DNA from: Pleodorina starrii | Lineage: Eukaryota > Chlorophyta > Chlorophyceae > Chlamydomonadales > Volvocaceae | Assembly (NCBI GenBank): GCA_030267565.1 | Contig: BRXU01000003.1 | Span: 5,679,001 to 5,743,000, forward strand | Direction of reading: 5' to 3' | Length of the DNA stretch: 64,000 bases | Shown here: piece after piece, positions 44,468 to 57,073 of the stretch | Layout of the letters: every line of letters begins with the position of its first letter | Position numbering within the stretch: position 1 is the first letter of the stretch | Translations under genes and position numbers: made by a program | The notes under the pieces: model-generated | What the model was told of the DNA's origin: nothing | Seen by the model: only the letters and a program-made list of their open reading frames with translations | Database searches by the model: none

Positions 44468-47400
44468 GGTGCCGCTGTTATGTTACAGTCGACTTCCGCC
44501 GGCCCGCAGGCCGACCGCTTCGAGCCGCCTCAGTCCCCAAATCGGCTGTAGAAAATGTCTGGTGTAAGTTACGGTCAGTTGTCGAAGCCAGTCTCACTTG
44601 CTAAAGTTTAATAAAGTGTCGTTAAACGTGAACAGTCTCAATTCTGTGTCCATTTTGGCGCTGGTAGGGATTGATTCAAAGCATGGCGGAAGGAGGTACA
44701 GGCGCAACGGGGTATGTCTCTGCAGTCAGCCTATCCTTGGGTCCGTCCGTCAGCGGGCTCGAAGCCCCATCGCTAGAGGATATGGAGTACACCTCCAAAC
44801 GTTATACGAGATTGCGTACAATACAGTAGTCCTGCGCACGGTTGGGTTACTTTGAGCCAAATAGGTCCAGACCTCTTCGACTCTCCAGGCGCAATGACGG
44901 CCCAGAAGCTCAATAATGCATAATCAGTCTTTATATATCTAGCAAATATATGTGGGAGAGTAATTGTCACTCCGGAAGTGCTCGACTCAGGAAATCTAGT
45001 CAGTTGTTGTACTGCTGGTTGTGGCAGTTTAGCGGACGGAGCTCAGCCGTCAAAGTCTTTGAGGATAGTCCCCGGACCTGTGTCATGTTTCACGTGCATA
45101 GTGCCTGTGCGTTAGCCTTCCAAACTGAAACCCTCCGCTTCCACGAATACTTACAAGTACCCTACGGTCGGCTACAGAGACGATTCTTGCGGCGGGAAAT
45201 TGGCGCATCCCATCCCCTGCATTTCAACACACTTCGAGCCTTTTGGCTTTGGGAAATTGTTCCTACCGCTCTGATGCTCCCTGCACGCTGTTTTATCTAG
45301 TCTTGAGCCCGTCCCTCCTCTTCACTCCACCCTACTCCACCACCTATTGTGCTGAGGCGATGCAGCTTGCCCTGCCGTCACGTCTCATTTGAGGCCCCGG
45401 TCAAGACGTGTCAAGACTGTCATCCTGTGGCATGGACTCTGCACTACTCGGGGGGTTACCGATACGGTCTTTCTGCCCTCGTTGCTTTCCTACCCAGCCT
45501 TCCCCTTCTCTGTACCCCGCCCATCAGGGCCCCTCTCACCCAAGAACAGCGCGGCCTGATGACACCAATTCACAACAGACAAGTCCAGCAAGGCGTGGTT
45601 GTATATTCAGCTGCTTCTATGGCTTCTATCCCAGACGGCAGATTTGTCAACGCCAATCCCGCAGCCTTCGGCAAGCCAACAAGAAACCATTTACCAACTG
45701 GGTTCGTCCAGAGGGATTCATAATCCAACCTTGCGCATATCACATCGGCCTTACGGGGTTCCTCCCGCTGGCGTGCCAATATCTTCTCGCTGATCCCCTC
45801 GCTGAACAGAGGTATGAGAACAATCGTCCTTCCCAGGTCACCGGTAGCTGCAAGAGGCTACAAGCGCCTTCCTCATGCAACATGCGATCCGCAAGCTGCG
45901 AGGGCGGGCTGTCCGGTTGGCGCGCGACCAGCACGAGGTGGCAGCGCCTACCGCGCCCACCGCGCCCACCCACGGCACGCCACATGCCAAGTGCCTCCAT
46001 CCGCCAAGTGCCTGTCTCCGTTTGAAGACGCAAGCAGCGTCGATGGCTTCTCTGCTGTTTGCGACTGCTCTAACCGTTCTCCCCTTGTAAACACTTACAC
46101 ACCCGCGCCCTGGCTTGTCGCCGGCGTGCGTCGCCTGCCTGCCAAGTGTCCAATCGCCGGCGCCGCAGCCGCAGATGAAGGCCGCCCAGGTAGCCCACGG
46201 CCGGTGACTTCCTAGGCAGGACCAGCTCCGGCGGAGCCTTGGATGAAGGCATCGCTGCTTACCATGTGACCGCGCCGCCGGCCCAGCTGCCAGAGCGCCA
46301 GCTAATTTCGGCGGCCGATATGCTTGACGCGAGCCGATCCACAAGGCGTGTCTCCCGTGCAGACGCGCGCCTGCCTCCATCGCAGCCGGCCTTCGGTCGA
46401 CCCGGGGTCCAGGGACCCGGACGGAACCAGCATCGCAGTCAGCAGCGGGTCAAGTCCTTCCCCTTCCTTGCCGGTCGCCTAGGCTACGATTCAAAAGGCC
46501 TTCAGCCGTTCCAAACGGCCGTGCACAGCCGAGCGCTGCGCTTGCTGCCTTCGAGCGACGAGCGCACCATTGTTGGCTGCGGCGGCACGCGTTGCTGTTC
46601 AGGAAGGGGTCGTGGTCTGTGGCGGCAAAGGCTAAAGGTTTGTGTCGTGTCCGCGGGGCAAGCGGCGCCGCCGGGGTTGACGGTACCTGTGGCGCCTTGT
46701 GAGGATGCCGGGTAGCGCTGGTGTGCAGCTGAACACGTGCCACAGTACCGACACGTGACCGTGCCCTACCGTGCAGCGCGCTGCAGTGCTTGTCCTTCTC
46801 CCGTCACAGCTCCGCGCGCCAATATGCAGGCTTTGACCATTAAAGCGTGCGGCGACTGCTGTAGACGTCCTGGGCGCCGGACTAAATCAGGCGTCTGAGA
46901 GGAAGGCCGGGCGGGCCCCGCATCCGAGGCAATGGCTCGCGCAGTATGTATGTGCCCGTATCGGTGAAGAGCGCAGTCAGCACTGCAGTGCATGCAAACA
47001 TTTGAAGCTCATGGAATACCAAGGCTTCATAGTACGAAGTATGCGGGCGTCGCTGCTTCCTTCCTGGGCTCGTGAGGGTCGCGTCACTCGCCCATCGGCC
47101 CCAGGAAGGCAGCGCTGGCGGTCAGGCTGGCGGTCCACGGCCGGACCAAGAAAGCAACTGCGCGTCGATATTCCGACGGTGGAGGACGGTGGCGAGCCTC
47201 AAAGCCTCAGACCTGCTCAAACCGGGATCATCAATTCACCAGAACGCAGTTCAGAATGTACCGCCACTATTTTAACTAGATTTAGGTGCTGCACGGAGCT
47301 GCTCTGTCCAATATTTTCCCGGTTTCGCCTCGTTACAACCGTTTCGACAGTTTTCCTCGCGTCGCTGCATGACGGGGCTCAAACCAGCAGCAAAACTCCC

Positions 47401-48804
47401 TGGAATATCATTATTGGCATGTAAAACTCCGGCTACTAAAAAGGTTGCGACCTAAAAACGCTGGGGAATGAAAGGGCCTCCAATAGCTAGGACAGTTCGT
47501 CATGGTTTTTGTCACGTAGACGTATTGTGTACATGACAAGGTTCATTGGGCCGCATCCACATAGGGCGGAGTCGCAGATCCACAGACAAAAAAACTGCAG
47601 CAGCGCGTACTGCGGCACGAAAGGCGCTCCTACGTTGTGCAGACGGAAGCCCACGTATGGGGTTCTTGTGCGCCTCGGCGCGTCAGAATGCTTCCTGGGC
47701 ACGACGTACGATCCTGTGATACGGTAACAGCAGAGTAACCAGGCGTCTTTTCTGCTGGGAGATTTTGACGAAAGTGGACCTTGCGGCGTTCTTGCTGCTT
47801 GTGTAGGCTAGGGAATGGTGGGCCTGATGGCGCGGTGGGCTTGGTGCTGGTGGGCCTTGGTGGCTTTGCGTTTGGCACCCCTTTGCGGGGGCCCCTGGGG
47901 TAGGATGAACAGTCTGTCTAGCCTGTACGGCTAGCGACCGGTGTGACAACCGGTCCCCCTTGTAATCACCGAATCGTAACCAGGCGACACCCCCCCAACC
48001 ACGCCGCGTACTGCGCGAGCCACACAGTGTTTGGCCCTGGAGTGTGATCTATCTATGAAGATATAGCCCAACGCGCCATCAAAAAATGCAACTGACGCAA
48101 CGCGACTCACGCACTCGTTGCCCTTATTCGTCAAACTAAAGCAGGAAGCGCCAATACTAGCGCCAATACACATTCTCGTGCGGTGCGCAAGTCCGAGTGA
48201 AGGCATCGCTGCCGGGCCCCGCCAGCCTTCCAAAGATGTACGTGCATATGTATGTGAAACGCCGCCAGGCTAAAGAGAGCGCAGGTTTAGGTGGGTACCC
48301 GCATACCGGCCGGAGATGAATGCCATGCCGTCCCGACCACCGCCGCTGCGCTGAGCCACCATGTCGTTCCGACGCCGTTTTCATTAGCAAGCCATCAAAT
48401 CCTCCCGACACCACCAGCCTGACTTCCGGCCAGGCAAGGACTGCTGGCTATTCAAGCAACCCTAATGTTAGCAGTCCGGCGAGACAATGTCCCAGTTCGC
48501 AGGGCGCAACCGCCCTAGTTTGCCGACAAAGTACAGGTTTACCGAGGCCGGTCGCGCGTAAAACAGCAAGGGCCTGCAAACGCGTATGGCCCGGGATGGC
48601 ACATTCAACCCGCCACCGCTCACTGTTGGCCGCGACGCGGCTCGGCGGCCCGTCTGCTGAGCACGATGCAGCGCAGGGGCAACAACCCCAACCGTCCAGC
48701 AGCAGCAATGGCCAGCGCTCCCGCGGCGCCTGTCACTGCCACCGCGGCCCGGCCCAGCTCAGCGCGACACAACCGTTTCTCCAGATGGGATGGACACATC
48801 GTCA
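44468..48804. other. 4.3-kb intergenic region upstream of the PAS gene
   Basis: Contains the PAS gene promoter and 5' UTR on one side and the DNL gene 3' UTR on the other. Less GC-rich than the genes. ORFs of 60-205 codons exist (for example 45408-46025 and 46239-46715, plus strand) but competing frames are open too and I recognise no domain. The only notable feature is the repeat copy at 47948-47980. Confidence 0.45.
47948..47980. repeat. Second copy of the AFG1-intron repeat core
   Basis: Matches 7496-7527 over about 33 bases (AACCGGT-CCCCTTGTAATCACCGAATC) with a one-base length difference and few mismatches. The inverted partner arm present in the AFG1 intron was not found here, so this looks like a truncated or single-ended copy. 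Confidence 0.8.
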
Positions 48805-49804
48805 TCACCCGTCGTTGTGGGCTGCACCGGCCTCCGCTGGTGCCGCAGCCGGCGACTGAGACCCCCCCGGGTGATCGCCGCCAGGCTCTTGGCCATCCTT
48901 GTAGCGAACCTCTTCAAAGATCTTTTTGTTGGGCGCCGACAGCACGTGCCAGACCTTGCACTTGCTGCACTGTCCGAACACCGCGCCCTTCTCCCAGGCG
49001 ATGGGGTTCACCAGCCTGGCTGTCCGCCCGCCTGCACAGGGCTCGCACCAGGTGGCGCGCAACTTACTAGGGAAGCAGCGTGTGCGAGTGCAGTGCGACA
49101 ATACTCCTTGTGATTCTCATGCACTTTGGCCACACGCGCCGCCTGCGTTACATGATGTCGTCAGTGCACGCATGCTGTGTGCGCACATGACGGGTGGGCA
49201 ACTGCGCCGTGCTGGGTTGGAAAGTGAAGGTCTTGGGCCACTCCAGCGACCCCCGTAAAACCAGGCAAACTGCGGCCCGTGCATGGTGCTTCCGGTGCCG
49301 TTAGTGCCTTGCGACGCACCGCATTTGTTACATGTGAAGAGCACCAGCTTGGAGCGCCGCTGACCCTCGGGACCCAACGCCGACAGGGGAATGCGCACAA
49401 CTTTGTTTTCCTCGTCGTACTCCACTTCCGTTGTGCCATCTTCCACCTTTGCTTCGATCCGCAACCCTGCGGCAAGCCCCACGCAACACCTCTTAAGCCC
49501 CATGGCGCTCAGTCGGCGAGATGACAGCACCCGTATGGATAAGGCACCCACATCTCCTACCATTGGGCACGGGATCAACGGACAATGAACGACATGCCAG
49601 CGGAGACATGGCCGGCTCGCCGTGCTGAGAGCGCTGACAACCCCATGCCGCCGATGTAAGCCTCCGGCGACAAGGCCTTTCCAATAAAGTTGTGTGCACG
49701 TGTGGATACTTTTGGATTGCAGTAGAGGCGAAAGGTGCAGAATGCGTCTGCTTTGCACGGCTTGCTAGTGCGGCCGAGCGCGAAGATGTGTGTCGCGTCA
49801 ACAT
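48805..49804 (-). CDS. DNL-type zinc-finger protein, organelle-targeted
   Basis: Three exons: 49804-49561, 49466-49320, 49031-48805; phases agree, 205 aa. The zinc site is CNKC at 127-130 and CSKC at 152-155, with the family context CGGRTARLVNPIAWEKGAVF between them. Relatives are yeast Hep1/Tim15/Zim17 and plant chloroplast or mitochondrial homologues, which keep organellar Hsp70 soluble and active. The N-terminal 80 residues start MLTRHTSSRSAALASRAKQT, rich in Ser/Arg/Ala and poor in acidic residues, as in a transit peptide. The start and first intron were chosen because the donor at 49560 (G|GTAGGA) leaves exactly the phase needed to join the conserved GLRIEAKVEDG block. Unlike classical members, the region after the second Cys pair reads VWHVLSAPN: the His is kept (His159), but the following Asp-Asn-Leu that names the family is absent. 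A Gly/Pro/Ala-rich tail of about 30 residues ends the protein. Divergent from the coiled-coil gene. Confidence 0.85.
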
Positions 49805-50412
49805 GATTACGGGTTATCGGAGAACGACTCCACAAGCGTCACATTCCTTCTTATTCAACTCAAAACACCAAAACGTAAAATCTTGTTCTGTACGGCGTCT
49901 CGCTCCATTCTGGTTTCTACCCACCGATGCAACGACCGGGCTAATTGTGTTCACCCAAACAAGCTCCTTTCTTGCTACTGAGACTTGCTTTGACTAGATC
50001 TTGCAAAGGGATGGCCGCGGTACTCATAATTGCATAACCATGACGAAGGACAACTGAAAGGGCGCTGCGCTCGCTTGAGCACGGGATGCCGCTCCAAGTT
50101 TGTCGGCGGCCCTCCCTTTGCCAGGTCTAGTCAAAGCAGGTCTAGCATGAAAGGAGCTTATCTGGGTAAACACAACTTTCCCGGTCGTTGGGTTGCGGGA
50201 AAAATTCCGTACACGGGATTAACTCCCGCGACGGCATCCATTAAATGCCCGATTGCTATCTGAAATGAACCGTCATTCTGCATAGTCTGTTACACGTACT
50301 AGGCACACCAAGGCCTGTTGTGTACGTTTTCGACTCTGTCTGGGCGCGAAGTTCACATCACTGCAATTGCTGCAGTCGGTGCAGCATTGGCAGGCTACTC
50401 TACCAGCTTGTA
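49805..50412. other. Divergent promoter region, DNL gene and coiled-coil gene
   Basis: 608 bases between two start codons on opposite strands. Comparatively AT-rich in its first third. No coding or RNA signature seen. Confidence 0.5.
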
Positions 50413-53090
50413 ATGGCGCGCCACCTTTTAGGCGTCGTGCCTTTCCTTGTACTCGCGGGCTTGTTTCTCGCCGCAACAGCTCAGGAGGCAACCCCGTCAC
50501 CAGAGGCGTATGATGCGCAGAAGGAGATTGAGAAGCTCAAAGGGGTGAGAGCGCCGGGTTACGACAGCGGAAGAGCGCAAGCTCAGTGGTTCAACTTTGG
50601 CAAGCGCACTGATCCAAGCTGATCGCTGCTATGCTGCTCTCCAGTGGAAGACATACTTAACGGCAGAGGTGGACAAGCACAAGGCTGAGCTGGACAAGGC
50701 GCAGGCTGCCCTAAAGGCTGAGCAGGTGTTGCTGGGTTGCTGTCTTCCTGTGTGATATTGTTGGTGATCGTTACGGTTTCTGAAATACTACGTCGCCTTG
50801 AACCTTGCAGTATGGGAGGGGAGCGGCTTGGGCCAGTTTGTCGATCTAGCGGTTTTTAGCGAGCTACGGCGAAAACTGCGCCTGAATTACTTCGCGTGTA
50901 TTATGAGCTCTGGTGTTGCGCTCGGCACACGTTTAATCTTCAGGACGACCGATCCTGGTTGCTGCGTAGTCGCATGGTTGGGTGTGGTAACGACACCTAA
51001 CGGCTCGGTCGGCAGCTCGGGACCCAGCGCCTTGTGACGCCCGAAGAGCGTCGAGCAGCGCATGGCGCTTTCATGCCTTGGTTCTCTCATGACATAGCTG
51101 CGGCCCGATCGCACTTTTACATTGGCTAACTGTTGGCTTGTGGTACCAACTTGCCATCACCCATCAGGCACGCACGACCGAGCTCACCTCCTTAGCGGAG
51201 CAGTGGAAGAAGGCAGCTGCAGACGCGGAGACCAAGGCCGCGGCCGCGGAGACCAAGGCCGCAGCCGCTGAGGCCAAGGCCGCGGAGGTCGCGACCAAGT
51301 TGGCTGCGGCGGAGGCCCTGGCCTCGTCCCACGCGCGGTTTTCTACCGAGCTGAGTGCGCAGCTTGAGCCGCTCAGGAAGGACCTGGCCGCGGCGAAGAC
51401 CAAAGCATCGGCGCACGCGGCGGCGGCGGATGCCTCCAATGGCGAGGCGGCCCTGCTGCGGAAGCAGCTCTCCGAGGCCGTGGCGGAGCGCCAATCGCTT
51501 GATGATCGCGTCACGGAGCTGGCCAGTGCGGCGGCCAAGGTACGAAATGAGCGCCGTCTGCCGCCCAGCGACTACATCGGCCGACGGAAATTTGCGCATC
51601 AGGCTACGATGCATTAGGCTACGATGTCAACGTGCGCCCTGAACCGGATGCGGCACTCTGCTTCTATCGACTGCACCTCTTGCCTAGAAGGCGCGACCGT
51701 AGGGTAGTGTTCCGGCTTTAGCAGACGTAAGAGTCCACGCGAGCCAGAGGCGCGCGGGCTTGTCTCCAGCAGAGCGTTGTGGCCCTGACGTCAAATGCGT
51801 TTTTTTTCCAGATGTTCGCCCCTGAGCCTGCTGCTGCTGCCGCTGCTGCTGCAGGCCGGTGGTCTTCGCGGCCACGCCCTGGCCATTTACGACATTCTGC
51901 TGGAGGAGGTGGCGCGCCATCATGAGAAGGCCCTCAACTACGCCAACGAGAAGCTGCCGGGCTTTAAGGTGGGCTGCTGTGCAGGCAGTAACGCGGGGGG
52001 AACGCGCACGGTGTGTATTGTGTGTGCGTTGTGTGCATCATCGCATCTCGCCCTGCACCGTTTGGTGCCGCCACGTTGGCGACACGATGGTGATGTCGTT
52101 TGGACGTCTGGTGATGATCCACTGTCCATTGCCGTTGGTGCAGCTGCCCTTGCGTTGGCGGCGGCATGTCCTCGCCCCCGGGACGTCCGTTGCCGGCACG
52201 TCCGCGTGGGGCGGCCTTTGCTGACAGGCCAACCGGACCAGTGCGAGTGCGGCTCAAACCTCTCAAAGCTGACCCCCTCCCACCTGAGACCCCTGACCCT
52301 CCCGCGGCCTAAGTCGATCAGGCCCCCGTGATCACACCATCCCTCCCCTCGCTTGTTTGTTGTTCCCGCGGTCCGCTCCGCAGGCCAAGGTCGCGGAGGT
52401 GCACGCGACCGTCTCGTCGAAAATGCCCAACGTGTCTGACCACGTGGGGAAGTTTGTCAACAACGTCGACGGGGAACTGCGGCCGTGGCTGCGGCAGACC
52501 CTCGGGTCGGTGGCCGCACTGAAGCCGTACAGCGAGGACCCCGTGCTGCTGCAGGGCCTGACCTACGTGATCATTGGCGCGCCGGTGCTGCTGCTGCTCC
52601 TGCCGGTGCTGTCCATCACCTTCCGGTGCGTTGGTCTTGGAATGTGTTGGTGGGTGGGATTGGGATTTGGGTTGCCATGGGTAGCCATCGGTGGAGTGCC
52701 GCGCCGAAGGTGGCAGCCCCTGAAAGAACTGCGAAGATGGCGATGAAATTCGTCGCGTGTGTCTTTTCTGACCGAGTCTCTGCTGTGCTTTTTGACGGGA
52801 ATGGGCGAATTGGGGCCACGCAGCCAGGACAACTCGATGCAGGCATGTGTGTAGCGCATCTGATTTCGACCTGAAACTGGGTCTCGCGCGCGCACCTGCC
52901 GTATGTTTGCTGCGCCCCGCACGCTCCGGCCTCACATCCCAAGCCCATTTGGCTGTAACGCTTCGTCGCTTCGTTTCCCGTTTTCTCTGTTGCCTGCAGT
53001 CTGGTCAGCCGCCGGCCCAGTTCGTCGAGCTCGTCGGGCCGCGGCTCGGAGTCCAAGTCTGCGCGCCGCAACAAGAAGAAGCAGGGCTGA
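50413..53090 (+). CDS. Type I membrane coiled-coil protein with dilysine ER-retrieval tail
   Basis: Six exons: 50413-50544, 50645-50725, 51168-51539, 51855-51968, 52384-52625, 53000-53090; all phases agree, 343 aa. No known family recognised. A signal peptide (ARHLLGVVPFLVLAGLFLAA) precedes EATPSPEAYDAQKEIEKLKG. Residues about 35-190 are a Lys/Glu/Ala-rich coiled coil with repeated AETKAAA units. A conserved-looking lumenal block follows (YDILLEEVARHHEKALNYAN; MPNVSDHVGKFVNNV), then one membrane span at about 294-313 (YVIIGAPVLLLLLPVLSITF) and a short basic Ser-rich tail ending in ...RRNKKKQG. Lys at positions -3 and -4 fits the KKXX retrieval signal of ER membrane proteins. Together these predict an ER membrane protein with its coiled coil in the lumen. 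The exon 4 acceptor was set at 51854 (after a CTG-rich tract) because the alternative AG at 51811 runs into a stop. A TGTAA motif follows at 53177. Confidence 0.75.
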
Positions 53091-53176
53091 TGGGGCGGCC
53101 CACGGGACGTTTGCGCATTTTCTAGAGATCAACATCACGATGACTATTATAATTCTGAGCCAGTGACGCCGATCCA

Positions 53177-53181
53177 TGTAA
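53177..53181 (+). terminator. TGTAA polyadenylation motif of the coiled-coil gene
   Basis: TGTAA 86 bases beyond the stop codon of the coiled-coil gene; a short but possible 3' UTR for this group of algae. Confidence 0.4.
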
Positions 53182-56100
53182 CAGCGCAGGCACTGTACCA
53201 CAACCACCACAACCGCCACAACCAACTCGGCGGAAAGCTCCACGGCGCGCACTCGCATTCGCTCTCGCTCCCGGCCGTGTTCAAGACCTTTTCCGGCGAC
53301 AGCGGTCGGCTTGACCAGGTCGCCAGTTGCCCCTCGCCCTGCCCCGAGCGCCGGACGTCTCCCGGCGAGGTGGTCTATTCTTCGTCGCGCCGGCCCACGC
53401 CGGTGACGTGGCGGCGCTGCGCCACGGCCCTCTCCCTGGACCTGTCCCGCCGGCGAGCCACCAGCCTCCACGGCGGGACGCAGCCACAGCTTGGGGAGCC
53501 GGTGGAGACGTGCGAGGCACTCGATTCGCCGGTCTGAAAGTAGTGCTGGAGGAATGTCGAGGCGTGTAGCGTTGGGCTGGGTTGAGGTCAGGGCTTGGGC
53601 TGGGCGGGAGGCGTCGAGGCTGCTGCTGTGTGGGTTGGTGTGGCAAATGAGCTGCTGCGCCAAATGAGTCGTCCTCCGCCGTCGGCCTCTCTTGACACCG
53701 CTTTGGCGCTGGCCTGCTCGCGCGGCGTTGGCTGCAGTAGTCGCGACGCTTTGTAAAGTACAGAGCGAGCGGCGATGCCGAGCTTGAACCAGCCTGGCGC
53801 TTCTTCCCTCTTCCTCCTCTGTATACCCCGCTCCGTGGCGTCATGTGCGTGTGGCTGTGCTTGGGCTGGTTATTGAGAGTTGAAGTTGGAACTGACGAGT
53901 TGACGATGATCTCCGGATTCAAGGTTGCAGTCTCAAGCGTACGTGGAACCGGGATCCAACAAAATGCGCAGACTCTCGTGGGCAACCGTGGCACGCGGGG
54001 CGGGCGGGGCGTGCCCGGGGATTGAGAGGAGTCGTGTCTGAGAGGCGCCGGTGGCGGCGGGTGTCGAGCTTGGCGGCAGCGGGTTGCGCATGTCGTCGCT
54101 GTCTGTCCCATAGCTAGTGGGAATAACGCAACGCATTTTTAGATGGCGCTAGTTTGTAGCACTTGCGGCTGTGTCCGTACCGAAATCGAGGAGTGACGAG
54201 TGAGACAGGAGCGTCCTTCCGACCCGTGGCAAAGGTTGAGGTCATGGGACTTGGAAGTCGGGGCTAGAAGGGGTTGTGTCTAAGAGGGGGGCCTTGTTGC
54301 GTTGTGATGCAGGAGAGCAGGATCTTGGCGGGCATGCACGCAGGATGCGGAGGGGGGCCATGCGCAGTGTTTCTATTGGCTGCCCGGGATGGTGCGGGGC
54401 CTGCCGGGGTGGGTGAGGAAGGCACAAATGATGGGGGTGGCGTGGTGGTCTTCCGTCGCGCGTCACCCCACCGGCTCCCACCGATTGAGGTTGGAGGGGG
54501 ACTGGGGGAGGGAGGAGACCTTGTTTGTTCAGACCTGCGCTGGGGTGCATCCATCCACCCACTGATGGGAGCGTTGGGCGTTGCAAGGAGGTGCGTGAGT
54601 GTGCAAGGGCTGTCTTCACAGGGGTGGAAGTGTGCAGGAGTGTGCAGGGCTGTCTTCACTGGCACGACGTGGAGTTACGACTCCATGTTATTTGTTGATG
54701 CACCAAGAATATGAAGTTGATTGGTAACAAGGGTCCGGCCGTGTGGTGCAGTGCATACATTTTCTGCTCTTCGCGGGTGACCCATGTGACGCAATCTCTG
54801 GTCCAGCCGCTCGCGTGCCACAGGATTGCGCCCCGGGTACAAAGGCCCAAGCAAACAACGTGTACTTGGTATGGCCAAGGGGCCCACGTCGCATGCGGCT
54901 GCGTCCCGACGACGGGGCGTGGCGGCGACACCCACGGTACATATTATTTGAAACGCAAGCCACACATGCACAACGCACAGCGCGGCTGCAAATGCATTTG
55001 GATGAATCGACGCTATAGACCCCGCTCAGTAAACCGCTGGTACCTAAGCACCGCTCGACAACATATCCTGAAGATACACGCACACACATGCAGAAAGGCG
55101 CAGTACGGGCAAACGAATCCGCGTTGTGCACGTCTTTGGTCGCCCTCAACGGCGGATGCAAGTGCAGAGCTCGCAGCGATGCTGACGGGCTGATGCAGGC
55201 GGGTCCACGCGAGAAGTGCAACCGTGCACCGCCATTGCATTGCAGCATCACCACCTCCGCTGCAAGAGCCACAACAGACGCAACAGCTGGGGATGTACGT
55301 CGAAACACGCGGCCACCCCCCTCCCGCCGCCCCGCCATTCAGTCCTCTGCCGCCAGCCGGGGTGCGCCTCTCTCGCTGCGGATCTCCTTTATAATGTCAC
55401 CCCTCTTCATCAAAAAACAACGTTTTGTTGCTGGTGACCGGGCAGGCAGCGCCTCCCATGTTACCCCCACCCCAACCCCCTTGAGCCTTCCGCTTTCTCG
55501 CGCAGACACGCGCAGAATCAGGCCGGCCGCCCACCCCTGCCGCCCCCAACATTTTAAATGTCGCCCCGCTCGGCTGCTTAGGCAATCAACCGATCAATAT
55601 CACTTTCGTGCGCAACCGAACCCCCCACGTGCCAGGCCGTGCCGGGTGGCACCAGCCGCATGCACCCATCTCCTCGTTGGGACGGCATGGCCGCCGCCAT
55701 AGATTCTTGGCCGAGGCCGTGCCGTACAAAAAAAACTACCGAGAGAAACAACGTCCGTAGCAAGTTTTTGGCGTCCCGCTGCGACGGGGTCTCCCCAAGC
55801 CCCCGCCCAATCCCCTGTGCGCTCATCTCCTATGCTGCAGCACAACAGCTGCGTGTTCCAGTTCGGATCCAGAGCCGGATCGAGTCTTGTGATTGGATCC
55901 AAGATGCATTCCGGGACGCTGCAGATTCGTTCGATCCCCCCCTCCCTCGACCTCGCCCCGGCAGCGGGTCCCATCCGTCAACCCCAGATCCAAATATCCT
56001 AACAAAGAATGCAGTACAGGACCCACAGCCACCCCCTAAGCTCTGGCACAGCGCCTGTGCCAGCTGTTCGCACCCGCAACCGCACACGCACGCACACACG

Positions 56101-56870
56101 CGCACCCAGCCCCCCCCACCATCACCCCTTTCCCCCTTTCAAAAAGGCGACGCTCCCTTCTCCGCAGCAACCCGCAACAATGCCACAGCGCACCGACCGC
56201 GTCGCGGGGGACTGTCCTCCTGGCCCCCCGCAGCGAACCCCCCTTCCTCCCAGCCACCCAACCCCAACCCCACATGCACATGCACATGCACGCACGCGGG
56301 TCCCTTCACCCCAACAGCTCTCACCCCTTCCCCGCCACGTTGCCCACCCCCCTCTCCCCCAAGTCCCCCCCCATAATCCACAAACCCTGAGCCGAAGCCC
56401 CTCGGCCGAAGCCCCTCGGCCACTGCGCTGTGCACTAAATTATCTCTGCCTCCCCCCTTCCCCGGGGGAGTAGGCACCCATCGCTCCCACGGATCCAGCC
56501 GCAGGCGGAACACCCGCCCACATCTCACCCCCCAAGCGACGCGCGACGGAGCGCGCGTCCACGTCCACGGGCGCGCGCGCGAGAGAGAGAGAGCGTGTCG
56601 TCCGTGCATGGCAGATGACTGGGTGTGCATGCATGCAGCGAGGGTGTGCTGGATGAGTCACATGGGTAACCCACATGCGGGTACGGGCAGATGCTCGTGC
56701 GCCCGGGTGGGCGGCCGCGCCCCCCGGTGGATGTTCAGCCACTGAAGAAAAGACCCACGACAGCCCAGCTAGGCTGGACTGGACTGGGTTGGACTGGGTT
56801 GGGCTGGGGTTGAGGTCCGTGCTCCTCAAGTCCGTCCGCAGCTACAAAAACGGATACGCCCGAGCCCCAA

Positions 56871-56963
56871 TCCAATCCGATCCGATCCGATCCGATCTGG
56901 TCCGATCTGGTCCGATCCGATCCGATCTGGTCCGATCCGATCCGATCCGATCCGATCCGATCC
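56871..56963. repeat. TCCGA pentamer array with TCTGG variants
   Basis: About 18 units of TCCGA, interrupted by GATCTGG variants, about 110 bases downstream of the kinase stop codon and probably in its 3' UTR (reads TCGGA on the transcript). Confidence 0.95.
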
Positions 56964-57073
56964 CTGTCCTCCGTTCTACACTGCCAAGCCTACCCCTGCT
57001 ATCGGTGCAGTCCTGCTGCTGCTGCTGCTGCTATCGGTGTATCCCTGCTGCGAGTCGTATACATTCGTACATA

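Larger units (their letters stand above)
53091..57073. other. 4-kb convergent gap between coiled-coil and kinase genes
   Basis: Holds two 3' UTRs. ORFs of up to about 275 codons (for example minus 53281-54111 and 54688-55338) show no recognisable domain, and other frames at the same place are open as well. A 17-base GCAGGGCTGTCTTCAC-like duplication is at about 54600-54660, and a GATCC pentamer array is at 56871-56963. Confidence 0.45.

Noticed and set aside
51812..51854. Alternative acceptor at 51811 for exon 4 of the coiled-coil gene
   Set aside because: In the phase set by exon 3 it reaches a stop after about 38 codons; the acceptor at 51854 keeps the frame to the membrane span and the final stop.
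53281..54111. 276-codon minus ORF downstream of the coiled-coil gene
   Set aside because: No recognisable domain, and a plus-strand frame overlaps it. Possibly coding but unsupported by any evidence I can see.
54688..55338. 216-codon minus ORF
   Set aside because: Cys/Arg-rich composition typical of random translation, with no third-position bias like the real genes and no splice-supported extension.
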